A stretch of DNA of 64,000 bases from Oscillospiraceae bacterium (GTDB lineage Bacteria > Bacillota > Clostridia > Oscillospirales > Acutalibacteraceae). Where the stretch lies: contig SVPE01000009.1 of NCBI GenBank assembly GCA_015066015.1, positions 51,887 through 115,886 on the forward strand. Direction: 5' to 3'. Below the pieces are notes generated by a model. That model did no database searches and was not told the origin of the DNA. It saw only the letters and a program-made list of their open reading frames with translations. Every line of letters begins with the position of its first letter. Position 1 is the stretch's first letter. The position numbers and the translations under genes were made by a program. Below, piece after piece: positions 8,706 through 16,169 of the stretch.

Positions 8706-9608
8706 TTATTTCCAGCTTATGTCCCATTTTTCTTCCAGATAGCCTTCAATTGTGCCGAAGCCCGTTATTCCGAGTCCGTAGCCCTCACCGGTACCGCTTA
8801 TGGGGAGATGTTCATAATAGCCTACTATCTCGCCCTCAGGATTAAGAGTAACGGAAACGGTCGCTCCGGAATAGTCAAAATCAACCTTTGTGAAAGTAAC
8901 TATAGGAATCTCAACGCTCGAAAGGTCAAGAGTGTCTGCCGCTGAATTGTGATGAGGAGGACGTGGATTTTCAAGTGTGCTCGATTCAGCAACAATAACA
9001 ACCGTATAAACTGTATTGGCGCCCTCGCTTGTCTTTGTAGCTTCAGCAACACCCTCCCTTGTAAGAGTAAAAGGTAAATCTCCCGGAGGGAATGTGCCGT
9101 TTGCACTCACTGTACCTTCACCCTCGGGGTCAGGGGAGACACCGTCTGTAAAATCGTAGTCTAGTATCTCCTGCTTGACGAAGGCCTGAATTACACCGTT
9201 GATAATGTTATTAACGGCAGGAACGCTGCTGTCAACAAGACGGATATTTATGTTCTGTACCTTATGTCCCGTGAAGTTTGCTTTATCCGACTTGAGAAGA
9301 TTAACACTGTCGGATACTGTCTTCAGAATTTCCTCGGTTTCATCAATCTGTACAGGTGCAGTTGTATCGGCAGGCTTTGTCGTCTGTGTCGGTGCAACGT
9401 CAGCATTGTCATCAGGTGCAGGCACTGTAGTGCTTGCTGTCGGCTCAATCTCCTGCTGCAGGGTCGTCTTAACGGGAGTCGTTGTACCCGTCACAGGCGA
9501 AGCATCCGTTCTGAAGGCGTTCAAACAAAAGACGAGTAAGACAAGTACCATTACGCTCAGCGCGATGATTATCAGCTGATCCTTTGACGGCTTCATCGTT
9601 TTCTTCAT
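8706..9608 (-). CDS. Membrane-anchored extracytoplasmic protein with Thr/Pro-rich linker
   Basis: 300 aa. An N-terminal membrane anchor (residues 10-30, LIIIALSVMVLVLLVFCLNA) is followed by a low-complexity Thr/Pro/Asp linker to about residue 90, then a soluble domain. The C-terminal domain (about 95-300) repeats a motif of short beta strands and ends with GYGLGITGFGTIEGYLEEKWDISWK. A conserved-looking PRPPHHNSAADTLD loop may bind a metal, but this is only inferred from the His pair. I do not recognise the family. Start chosen by CGGAGTGA upstream; divergent from the Fur operon. Confidence 0.7.
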   Translation of the reverse strand: MKKTMKPSKDQLIIIALSVMVLVLLVFCLNAFRTDASPVTGTTTPVKTTLQQEIEPTASTTVPAPDDNADVAPTQTTKPADTTAPVQIDETEEILKTVSDSVNLLKSDKANFTGHKVQNINIRLVDSSVPAVNNIINGVIQAFVKQEILDYDFTDGVSPDPEGEGTVSANGTFPPGDLPFTLTREGVAEATKTSEGANTVYTVVIVAESSTLENPRPPHHNSAADTLDLSSVEIPIVTFTKVDFDYSGATVSVTLNPEGEIVGYYEHLPISGTGEGYGLGITGFGTIEGYLEEKWDISWK

Positions 9609-9646
9609 ATAACATCACTCCGAATAAAAAAGTGTTTCTGCCGATT

Positions 9647-9675
9647 ATTATATCATTGTGCAGAATAAAATGCAA
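9647..9675 (-). promoter_or_regulatory. Promoter of the anchored protein gene
   Basis: TTGCAT at 9675-9670, a 17-nt spacer and TATAAT at 9652-9647 on the minus strand, divergent from the Fur operon promoter. Confidence 0.6.
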
Positions 9676-9750
9676 TGCTTAATATATATTGTATAGCAAT
9701 CAAATCTCAGTAAAATAATCAGAAAAATATATATTTTTTTGAAAAAGGTA

Positions 9751-9779
9751 TTGACAAGTGCAAAATCCTGCGCTATAAT
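9751..9779 (+). promoter_or_regulatory. Perfect-consensus sigma-A promoter of the oxidative-stress operon
   Basis: TTGACA, exactly 17 nt, TATAAT. Start of transcription is expected near 9786, just before the operator palindrome. Confidence 0.85.
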
Positions 9780-9788
9780 AAAGCCACG

Positions 9789-9811
9789 ATAATGATAATG
9801 ATTATCATTAT
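9789..9811 (+). promoter_or_regulatory. Fur-type operator (23-bp perfect palindrome)
   Basis: Centred on G9800, with the core TGATAATGATTATCA (9793-9807) exactly matching the Bacillus Fur 7-1-7 box TGATAATNATTATCA. It covers the start of transcription, so a bound Fur/PerR protein would block the promoter. The regulator is the first gene of the operon, so autoregulation is expected. Confidence 0.85.
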
Positions 9812-9838
9812 TGAATTCAAACGATTGGAGCAGGACTT

Positions 9839-10222
9839 ATGTCAACACTTAAATCCAGCAAGCAACGGGATGCGGTGCTGACAAACCTACAGTCACGGTA
9901 CGACCATCCCACCGCAGAGGATATTTTCCTTTCGGTAAGAGAAGTGATCCCCTCAATCAGTCTTGCAACGGTGTACAGGAATCTCAAGCTTCTTGAAAGC
10001 GAAGGTCTGATTCTGAAAATCCCCACCGGTGACAGTGACAGATTTGACGGTCACACTCACGGGCACTATCATCTGACCTGCATAAACTGCAGAAACGTTG
10101 TAGACCTTGATATTGACCCGGGAGTAACGGTAAACACTCTCCCCCGCGACTTTGGTGGCACTGTAACATCGCACTCACTGATGTTCTACGGCATCTGCCC
10201 CGATTGCACACAAGAAAACTAA
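9839..10222 (+). CDS. Fur/PerR family transcriptional repressor
   Basis: 127 aa, slightly short for the family. N-terminal winged helix with recognition helix SLATVYRNLKLLESEGLI (about residues 41-58), the metal region DRFDGHTHGHYHLTC, and two structural-zinc CxxC pairs (CINC and CPDC). The position ahead of rubrerythrin, superoxide reductase and rubredoxin argues for a PerR-like peroxide sensor, whereas the operator sequence is Fur-like; the two cannot be told apart from sequence alone. RBS GGAG lies about 9 nt upstream. First gene of a five-gene operon. Confidence 0.9.
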   Translation: MSTLKSSKQRDAVLTNLQSRYDHPTAEDIFLSVREVIPSISLATVYRNLKLLESEGLILKIPTGDSDRFDGHTHGHYHLTCINCRNVVDLDIDPGVTVNTLPRDFGGTVTSHSLMFYGICPDCTQEN

Positions 10223-10249
10223 AAAAATCAAAACCTGGAGGAAACAAAA

Positions 10250-10789
10250 ATGAAAAAGTATTATTGCCCCGTATGCGGTTACGAAAGTGACGAAGCTATT
10301 GAATTCTGCCCTATCTGTAAGGCAAAGATGAAGGAAAGAGAAGAAGGCGCAGGCATGACCTGGGCTGCAGAGCACATCCTCGGCGTAGGCAAGGAAGCAA
10401 ACGTTCCTGAGGAAATCGTAATGGGTCTTCGCGACAACTTCAACGGCGAATGCTCAGAGGTTGGCATGTACCTTGCAATGGCAAGAGTTGCTCACAGAGA
10501 AGGCTATCCCGAAATCGGCCTCTACTGGGAGAAGGCAGCCTACGAGGAAGCAGAGCACGCAGCAAAGTTTGCTGAGCTTCTCGGCGAGGTTGTAACCGCA
10601 AGCACAAAGAAGAATCTCGAAATGAGAGTAGCTGCTGAAAACGGCGCAACTCAGGGTAAGTTCGACCTTGCAAAGATGGCTAAGGAGCTCGGTCTCGATG
10701 CTATCCACGATACCGTTCACGAAATGGCTCGTGACGAAGCAAGACACGGTAAGGCATTCGAAGGTCTTCTTAACAGATACTTTGGCTAA
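10250..10789 (+). CDS. Reverse rubrerythrin (N-terminal rubredoxin domain)
   Basis: 179 aa. The rubredoxin-like FeCys4 site comes first (C6, C9, C20, C23), then the ferritin-like four-helix diiron domain with [20 protein letters not shown] and EEAEHAAKF in the first half and [14 protein letters not shown] near the C-terminus. This order is that of reverse rubrerythrins of clostridia, which reduce hydrogen peroxide (and oxygen) using electrons from NADH through rubredoxin. Cytoplasmic. RBS GGAGG is well placed. Second gene of the Fur operon, 27 nt after the regulator. Confidence 0.92.
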   Translation: MKKYYCPVCGYESDEAIEFCPICKAKMKEREEGAGMTWAAEHILGVGKEANVPEEIVMGLRDNFNGECSEVGMYLAMARVAHREGYPEIGLYWEKAAYEEAEHAAKFAELLGEVVTASTKKNLEMRVAAENGATQGKFDLAKMAKELGLDAIHDTVHEMARDEARHGKAFEGLLNRYFG

Positions 10790-10799
10790 TTGACTCATC

Positions 10800-10822
10800 G
10801 GGGGAGGCTCCACTCCTCCCCC
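10800..10822 (+). other. Intra-operon hairpin after rubrerythrin
   Basis: GGGGGAGG/CCTCCCCC with a 7-nt loop and no T-run. It probably stabilises the upstream mRNA segment or reduces expression of the genes that follow, so that rubrerythrin is made in excess. Confidence 0.6.
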
Positions 10823-10853
10823 ACTACATAAATCATAAAGGAAGGGATTATTC

Positions 10854-11048
10854 ATGTTCGATTATACAATCTGCAACTGCAAAAAGGTAACTTACTTTGA
10901 CGTACAGAACGCACTCAACACCTGCAAGCACTTTGACGATGTTGAAAAGACCTTTGACGAGGTTCAGAAAATCACAAACTGCTCAACAGGCTGCGGCGGC
11001 TGTCACGGAAAAATCCTTGATGTAATTTCAGAAATAATGAGTAAATAA
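10854..11048 (+). CDS. BFD-like [2Fe-2S] protein
   Basis: 64 aa, a single BFD-like domain. The four cysteines are arranged as CNC near residue 7-9 and CSTGCGGC at about 43-50, the pattern of bacterioferritin-associated ferredoxin and NifU/NirB Fer2_BFD domains. In this operon it probably carries electrons to rubrerythrin or superoxide reductase, or helps with iron release. RBS AAGGAAGG is upstream. Third gene of the operon. Confidence 0.85.
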   Translation: MFDYTICNCKKVTYFDVQNALNTCKHFDDVEKTFDEVQKITNCSTGCGGCHGKILDVISEIMSK

Positions 11049-11087
11049 GCTCTTCATATGACAAAACTATATCCGGAGGTAATTATT

Positions 11088-11468
11088 ATGAAAGAAACAA
11101 AATTCTTTATCTGTGAACATTGCGGCAATATTATAGGTGTTATTCACGATGCAGGCGTTCCTATGATGTGCTGCGGACAAAAAATGACTCAGCTTGTTCC
11201 CGGTACTGTTGAAGCAAGTGTTGAAAAGCACCTGCCCGTAGTAACGTTAAACGGCGACAAGGTTAAGGTAGAAATCGGCTCCGTTGCTCACCCTATGACT
11301 GAAGAACACAGCATTCTCTGGGTATATCTTCAGACTGACAAGGGCGGTCAGAGAAAGAATCTCGCTGTTGGCGAAGCTCCTTCGGTTGAGTTTGCTCTCT
11401 GCAACGAAAAGCCCGTAGCAGTATATGCTTACTGTAATCTCCACGGACTGTGGAAAACAGAAATTTGA
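11088..11468 (+). CDS. Desulfoferrodoxin-type superoxide reductase (2Fe-SOR)
   Basis: 126 aa from the ATG preceded by GGAGG; an ATG ten codons upstream lacks a ribosome binding site. N-terminal desulforedoxin domain with C9, C12, C28, C29, then the catalytic domain with the centre II ligands: His in EKHLP, two His in HPMTEEH, and Cys/His in CNLHGLW. It reduces superoxide to hydrogen peroxide in the cytoplasm, taking electrons from rubredoxin, encoded next. The peroxide product would be handled by rubrerythrin of the same operon. Confidence 0.93.
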   Translation: MKETKFFICEHCGNIIGVIHDAGVPMMCCGQKMTQLVPGTVEASVEKHLPVVTLNGDKVKVEIGSVAHPMTEEHSILWVYLQTDKGGQRKNLAVGEAPSVEFALCNEKPVAVYAYCNLHGLWKTEI

Positions 11469-11482
11469 AAGGAGTAACAACT

Positions 11483-11638
11483 ATGGCTAAATACGCTTGT
11501 CCCTGCGGATATGTTTACGATCCTGAGCTCGGAGATCCCGATAACGGCGTAGCTCCCGGCACTGCATGGGAAGATGTTCCCGAAGATTGGGTTTGCCCTG
11601 TTTGCGGACTCGGCAAGGATGTTTTCGAGGAAGAATAA
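11483..11638 (+). CDS. Rubredoxin with shortened first iron knuckle
   Basis: 51 aa, start chosen by GAAAGGAG upstream. The second knuckle is normal (C38-P-V-C41-G), as are [13 protein letters not shown] and PEDWVCP. The first is C6-P-C8-G, one residue shorter than the standard CxxCG; the codons TGT CCC TGC GGA are unambiguous. Likely electron donor to superoxide reductase and rubrerythrin. Last gene of the operon, 14 nt after superoxide reductase and followed by a terminator. Confidence 0.9.
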   Translation: MAKYACPCGYVYDPELGDPDNGVAPGTAWEDVPEDWVCPVCGLGKDVFEEE

Positions 11639-11655
11639 GATATATCAAACAAATT

Positions 11656-11686
11656 ACCCACGGAGAATTTTCCGTGGGTTTTTGTT
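11656..11686 (+). terminator. Terminator of the oxidative-stress operon
   Basis: ACCCACGGA/TCCGTGGGT stem followed by TTTTTGTTT on the plus strand. Confidence 0.85.
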
Positions 11687-11694
11687 TAATTCAA

Positions 11695-11785
11695 GGGCGC
11701 GGGCAAGTTTGACTCAGACGGTGAGGTGAGCACCGCCCAAGTCACCGTGGTTAATTCTTTTTAGTTAACACATAGAACCGTGCCC
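11695..11785. other. Structured intergenic element, candidate RNA
   Basis: About 91 nt closed by an 8-bp helix (GGGCGCGG with CCGTGCCC). Inside, GACT-caga-CGGTG/CACCG-ccca-AGTC forms a nested stem and GTTAA/TTAAC a second hairpin. The rest of the 424-nt gene-free stretch from 11639 to 12062 holds the operon terminator, a hairpin GCTCCCGA/TCGGGAGC at 11823-11844 and a minus-strand promoter; no open frame is convincing. It may belong to a leftward non-coding transcript or be a dispersed palindromic repeat; it lacks the conserved bases of tRNA-Sec, SRP RNA or 6S RNA. Confidence 0.35.
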
Positions 11786-11987
11786 TGTGTTCCTGAATAT
11801 GAAGCTGTAATAAAATACTGACGCTCCCGATAAGCTCGGGAGCGCTGTTTAATTTCAGTCTGCACTTTTATCCATCTCGGCCAATATCTTCTATTTTGTG
11901 TTTTTATTTTTCCGGGATAATGAATTGATTTTCACGCTATCCGTACTCTGTCTTCCGTTACTTATTGTAATCACTTATCCGCATGTA

Positions 11988-12016
11988 ATCATAGCCCTCG
12001 CTTTTCCGTCTGTCAA
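11988..12016 (-). promoter_or_regulatory. Orphan minus-strand promoter
   Basis: TTGACA at 12016-12011, 17 nt, TATGAT at 11993-11988. It points into gene-free sequence downstream of the EFR1 gene, so it may drive a non-coding RNA. Confidence 0.5.
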
Positions 12017-12062
12017 GCGCATAGCTTCTTTTTATCAGGGTACTACACTTGTTAGTTACACA

Positions 12063-12818
12063 TTAAGCCTCAAACCTTCTGCACCTGTATCTTCTCTTGC
12101 CCTCACTTTTCTTGCCGTATTCTATGGCCTCTGCAGGACAGTGACAAATGCACGCCATACAGTGAGTACAGTTACCAAGCCAATGAGGCTTGCCGTCCTT
12201 CATTTCAATATTGCCCAAAGGACATTTTGTCTCACACAATCCGCAGGAAGTGCAGCTTTCCTTAACAAGGAATTTATCATCCTTGAGATAAAGCTTATTG
12301 AACATAACATTTACAGAGCCGCTCAGGATAAAACCTATAGCACCCTCTTTTACCACAGGAAGAATGGCGTTTTCTTTTATCAGAGACGCCGCACGGTCAA
12401 GCTCCTCATAAGCCTCTGCCATAAGCTCTTCCTCGCGTTTTTCATCGGTAACATCAAACATTGCAAGGTAGTTTTCGGGCATTTTGACCTTTAAGGTACC
12501 CTTATAACATTTGCCTATACGGTCACAAAGTGCTCTGTTGTACTTTTCAGCCTTACCGATTTCTCCACCGCAGGTCATAACAAAGTATACCTCACTGCTA
12601 CCCTTAATCTCCGTCTTTTCAAGAAGCTCCGTTACAACTGCCGGACATCTCCATGCATATGTGGGCACACATATAATATAAGGCTTTTCACTTTCAAAAG
12701 GAGCATAATTCCCGGCCTTTATTCTTTCGGAAAGGTCATACACCTCATCGCAGAGTCTGTCTGCAAGAAAATCTGCACAGTATTTACTGTTTCCTGTACC
12801 TGTAAAATATAAAATCAT
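12063..12818 (-). CDS. EFR1-type flavodoxin-ferredoxin fusion
   Basis: 251 aa. An N-terminal flavodoxin-like fold begins with the FMN phosphate loop YFTGTGNSKY; the C-terminus carries two [4Fe-4S] motifs, CTSCGLCETKCP and CTHCMACICHCP (about residues 185-230). Proteins of this EFR1 layout are common in clostridia and act as cytoplasmic electron carriers with unknown partners. RBS GGAG is upstream. It follows metK but is separated from it by a terminator, so it is probably transcribed alone. Confidence 0.88.
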   Translation of the reverse strand: MILYFTGTGNSKYCADFLADRLCDEVYDLSERIKAGNYAPFESEKPYIICVPTYAWRCPAVVTELLEKTEIKGSSEVYFVMTCGGEIGKAEKYNRALCDRIGKCYKGTLKVKMPENYLAMFDVTDEKREEELMAEAYEELDRAASLIKENAILPVVKEGAIGFILSGSVNVMFNKLYLKDDKFLVKESCTSCGLCETKCPLGNIEMKDGKPHWLGNCTHCMACICHCPAEAIEYGKKSEGKRRYRCRRFEA

Positions 12819-12839
12819 AAGTGTTTTCTCCTTTTATCA

Positions 12840-12869
12840 TAAAAATCCCACACTTTCGTATGGGATTTC
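12840..12869 (-). terminator. metK terminator
   Basis: On the minus strand AAATCCCA-tacgaaagtg-TGGGATTT followed by further T residues. Confidence 0.7.
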
Positions 12870-12878
12870 TTTTAATTA

Positions 12879-14063
12879 TTACATACCTGCAAGAGCTCTG
12901 ATTTGTTCAACCTTGTCAGTCTTTTCCCACTGAACATCAAGGTCTTCTCTGCCCACGTGACCGTAAGCGGCAAGCTGACGGTAGATAGGTGCACGAAGCT
13001 TGAGTGTATCAATAATTGCAGCAGGACGAAGATCGAATACCTTGTTTACGATTTCAGAAATCTTTTCCTCGTCAATTTTTGCAGTACCGAAGCATTCGAC
13101 AAGCACGGATACGGGCTTTGCCACACCGATTGCATAAGCAAGCTGAACCTCACACTTTGAGGCAAGACCTGCAGCAACGATATTCTTTGCAACATATCTT
13201 GCAGCGTAAGCGGCACTTCTGTCAACCTTTGTGGGGTCCTTACCTGAGAATGCACCGCCGCCATGACGTGAATATCCGCCATAGGTGTCAACAATGATTT
13301 TTCTGCCTGTAAGACCGCTGTCACCCTGGGGACCGCCTACAACGAAACGACCTGTGGGGTTAACATAAATCTGTGTATCATCAGCCATAAGCTCTTCGGG
13401 AATTACGGATCTGATAACATACTTTTCAATATCCTCTCTTATCTTTTCAAGAGAAACATCAGCACTGTGCTGAGATGAAACAACAACTGCCTTTACCTTT
13501 GAGGGCTTGCCATCAACATATTCAACAGTTACCTGGCTCTTACCGTCTGCACGGAGATAATCAAGAGTGCCGTCTTTTCTCACCTCTGTAAGCTTTCTCG
13601 AAAGCTTGTGAGCAAGAGAAATGGGAAGAGGCATAAGCTCGGGAGTCTCGTCACAGGCAAAGCCGAACATCATACCCTGGTCACCTGCGCCGTGAAGGTT
13701 GTAAGCATCCTCTTCTCCACCCTTTAACTCAAGAGACTTGTCAACACCCATGGCAATGTCAGGTGACTGCTCATCAAGAGCAACAAGAACTGCACAGCTG
13801 TTTCCGTCAAAGCTCTTAGCTCCGTCATCATAGCCGATATCGCATACAACCTGTCTTGCAATTTTAGCAACATCAACCTTAGCTGTTGTGCTGATTTCAC
13901 CCATAATGAGAATCTGACCTGTTGTTACTGTTGTCTCACAAGCAACTCTTGAGTAAGGATCCTGAGCATAGATTGCATCAAGAACTGCGTCTGAAATCTG
14001 ATCACAGATTTTATCGGGATGTCCCTCAGTTACTGATTCTGATGTAAAAATAAACTTTTTCAT
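12879..14063 (-). CDS. metK: S-adenosylmethionine synthetase
   Basis: 394 aa, standard length. Forms S-adenosylmethionine from methionine and ATP. Visible signatures: [20 protein letters not shown] at the N-terminus (substrate and magnesium binding), [10 protein letters not shown] (methionine/ATP site), and the P-loop [19 protein letters not shown]. Preceded by a complete SAM-I riboswitch with terminator, so the enzyme is repressed by its own product. Confidence 0.97.
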   Translation of the reverse strand: MKKFIFTSESVTEGHPDKICDQISDAVLDAIYAQDPYSRVACETTVTTGQILIMGEISTTAKVDVAKIARQVVCDIGYDDGAKSFDGNSCAVLVALDEQSPDIAMGVDKSLELKGGEEDAYNLHGAGDQGMMFGFACDETPELMPLPISLAHKLSRKLTEVRKDGTLDYLRADGKSQVTVEYVDGKPSKVKAVVVSSQHSADVSLEKIREDIEKYVIRSVIPEELMADDTQIYVNPTGRFVVGGPQGDSGLTGRKIIVDTYGGYSRHGGGAFSGKDPTKVDRSAAYAARYVAKNIVAAGLASKCEVQLAYAIGVAKPVSVLVECFGTAKIDEEKISEIVNKVFDLRPAAIIDTLKLRAPIYRQLAAYGHVGREDLDVQWEKTDKVEQIRALAGM

Positions 14064-14106
14064 TTTAACTGCTCCTTTATTTTAAATATATTAATTAAAC
14101 AAAACA

Positions 14107-14234
14107 AAGCGGCCAGAGACTGACCGCTTCAGAAAACCTCATCTTCCGGTCTTACCGCAGGATTTAGCACCTTGCCTTAATGCAGGTTGCCGAGCTTCTC
14201 AGGGCCTGTCCCCTCCGCTACTCTTAATAAGGTG
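14107..14234 (-). promoter_or_regulatory. SAM-I (S-box) riboswitch with terminator, upstream of metK
   Basis: On the minus strand the S-box core is plain: TTATTAAGAGTAGCGGAGGG, ACAGGCCCTGAGAAGC, CGGCAACC, GGTGCTAAATCCTGC and GGAAGATGAGGT. The P1 helix pairs ACCTTAT with ATGAGGT. It is followed by the terminator AAGCGGTCA/TGGCCGCTT and a T-rich tail (14129-14101). SAM binding should favour termination before metK. Confidence 0.96.
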
Positions 14235-14255
14235 ATATTCATTTTTGCAGAAAGT

Positions 14256-14284
14256 ATTATATCAGCAATTCACTCTAAAGTCAA
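14256..14284 (-). promoter_or_regulatory. metK promoter
   Basis: TTGACT at 14284-14279, 17-nt spacer, TATAAT at 14261-14256, placing transcription start just upstream of the riboswitch. Confidence 0.8.
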
Positions 14285-14313
14285 TAGTTTTTTTGTTAAG
14301 ACAGTAATAACAA

Positions 14314-15180
14314 TCAACCGTCAACGCTTACCGACCACGCGCCCTTAATCTGTTCACCGATATCGGTAAAGAGCCACTGCTTTTCTGAATTTATTCTGCT
14401 GTTAGGGTCGTTTATCTTAAGATAGCCGTTTTCATAGCCGTGAATAACCACATAACGGGAAACCGTAGCAAATGTTCCGGGACCCATATAGCAGATTATA
14501 CTGCTTCCGCTCTGAAGCGAAGCGATGATATTCTCACTTGAAGGAGTTATCTGTATAGCTGAAAGCCCAAGTGATGCACCGCCGGCAGTAATAAACGCGG
14601 GATGCGTACCGAAGCCCTCTTTATAATAATTATTCTCTGCGGCAAATGTAATAATTTTATCGGGTGAAAACTTTTCGTCACCGGTCAGATGATAGCCTAC
14701 CATTGCCATACACATCGGTCCGTCCGCAGTAATTCCGGCAAAGTCTCCCCCGTACTGCATATAGCCCCACTGCTTATCCCACTGAAGAAAAAGAGGCATA
14801 TCGTCTCCCTTTTGGTAGCCTTTAAGGGAAACCTTTTTGTTTTTATCCTTTTCCTCGAAATAGGAAGCCACAAAATCTGCCGCCTCGAAATTCTCCCTGT
14901 AAAGCTTCTGCAGGCTTTCGGGATGAGAGGAAACATCAATAGGCTCTGTTGTCTGTACATCTGAAGCACCGGGAGTTCCCGTACCAAGGGCGGTTTTGCC
15001 CGAAAGGTCAAGTGCAATCATAACAACACACGCAAGAACAGCTACTGCAACCGTAAGGTAAAGCACCATACTGCCGCCCTTTATAACAGGATTGCTCTGT
15101 TTCTTTTTTCCGTGAAGAAGTTCTTCAAAATCGTTAAGAGGTGCCGAGTAAAAATCGTCTTCCTTTTTAAACAGCTTCAT
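14314..15180 (-). CDS. Membrane-anchored C39-like protein, catalytic Cys and His replaced (pseudopeptidase)
   Basis: 288 aa: cytoplasmic N-terminus, one transmembrane helix (about 38-58), Thr/Pro linker, and an extracytoplasmic papain-like C39_2 domain (about 85-288). Aligned with the adjacent paralogue, the catalytic Cys of GCGP is Asp (TADGPMC, D153) and the catalytic His is Arg (SRYVVIHGY, R242), while the third residue in INDPNS (D258) remains. It should therefore not cleave peptides and may bind a peptide or regulate the active partner. RBS GGAGGA; 84 nt downstream of the paralogue and probably co-transcribed. Confidence 0.8.
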   Translation of the reverse strand: MKLFKKEDDFYSAPLNDFEELLHGKKKQSNPVIKGGSMVLYLTVAVAVLACVVMIALDLSGKTALGTGTPGASDVQTTEPIDVSSHPESLQKLYRENFEAADFVASYFEEKDKNKKVSLKGYQKGDDMPLFLQWDKQWGYMQYGGDFAGITADGPMCMAMVGYHLTGDEKFSPDKIITFAAENNYYKEGFGTHPAFITAGGASLGLSAIQITPSSENIIASLQSGSSIICYMGPGTFATVSRYVVIHGYENGYLKINDPNSRINSEKQWLFTDIGEQIKGAWSVSVDG

Positions 15181-15264
15181 CTTTATCCTCCTGTCAGTTT
15201 CACATTTACGGATAATATGATACTACAAAAGCACTTTATCCGCAACACATTTTAAAGAGATTTT

Positions 15265-16068
15265 TTACCCGTTATAGCTATAGGACCAGAGATTGAGTAT
15301 CTGATCGTAAAATTCACTGTAGCTCCATGCTTTCGCTGTACGGATTTTACTGTTGGGGTCATTGATAAGGAATTTTCCGTCCTCATATCCGTAAACAACA
15401 ATAAAATGTCCTATCGACGTAAACACACCGGGTCCCATAATCAGAATAACGGGCTTACCGTCAGTAACACTGTCGATAATCTCCTGCTCGCTGAGGCTGA
15501 GAGTTTCAACAGTAAGTCCCAGCTCCTCGGCTCCGTCTTCCATAAGCGCCCAGGCAGTACCCACATCCTCTATGCAGTATCCGTTATCAAGGGCAAACTC
15601 AACAACCTTATCGGGCGCAAAAACTTCTTCATTTTTTGTAAGGTGATATCCCACCATTGAAAGGCAGACGGGGCCGCATCCTGCAACGGCAACACACTCA
15701 CCGCCGTAATCAAGAAAGCCCCAACGCACGTCCCACTGAAGAAAATGAGGTACGGTTTCACTGTCGGCATATGCACTCAGGTCAATTACCTGCTCCTTAT
15801 CTTTCGAAGGGAAATAGGAAAGGACAAACTTACGGGCTTCCTTATTTTTATAAAAAAGTGTGCGCAAATCCTCAGGATATGCATCGGTAAGCTCAATTTT
15901 ATAGATTGTCTGCTTACCTATATCCGGGTTGTCCGGAGGACTCTGATTTTCCTTCTTGTTTTTACTGTATACAAAGCCGATTACACCGGAAAGTGCAATG
16001 ACTGCCGCAAGAAACACACATAAGAATATTTTAACGGACTTTTTCAGCCTGCGTTTTTTCTTTTCCAT
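15265..16068 (-). CDS. Membrane-anchored C39-like cysteine peptidase
   Basis: 267 aa with an N-terminal transmembrane helix (about 12-33) and an outward-facing C39_2/papain-like domain. The catalytic triad is intact: C131 in GCGPVCLSMVG, H221 in SIGHFIVVYGY, D237 in INDPNS. The HFLQWDVRWG entry motif is typical of the family. The substrate is unknown; such proteins may process or degrade surface peptides. RBS GGGAGGT upstream. First gene of the two-gene unit with the catalytically dead paralogue. Confidence 0.83.
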   Translation of the reverse strand: MEKKKRRLKKSVKIFLCVFLAAVIALSGVIGFVYSKNKKENQSPPDNPDIGKQTIYKIELTDAYPEDLRTLFYKNKEARKFVLSYFPSKDKEQVIDLSAYADSETVPHFLQWDVRWGFLDYGGECVAVAGCGPVCLSMVGYHLTKNEEVFAPDKVVEFALDNGYCIEDVGTAWALMEDGAEELGLTVETLSLSEQEIIDSVTDGKPVILIMGPGVFTSIGHFIVVYGYEDGKFLINDPNSKIRTAKAWSYSEFYDQILNLWSYSYNG

Positions 16069-16169
16069 AACAAAAACCTCCCTTGGGTTTAGTATATAAT
16101 ACTACAACCGGGGAGGTTTTTCAATAAATGTTACACAAATGGATGTAAATTTTTTGTTAGGGGTAAGGG

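Noticed and set aside
11695..11785. Selenocysteine tRNA or other known RNA
   Set aside because: Length and 8-bp closing stem are suggestive but there is no TPsiC GGTTCRA motif or UCA anticodon arm, and no match to SRP, 6S or tmRNA cores.
11898..12494. Plus-strand frame of 198 codons
   Set aside because: Lies opposite the EFR1 gene, whose Fe-S motifs are unmistakable; no ribosome binding site.
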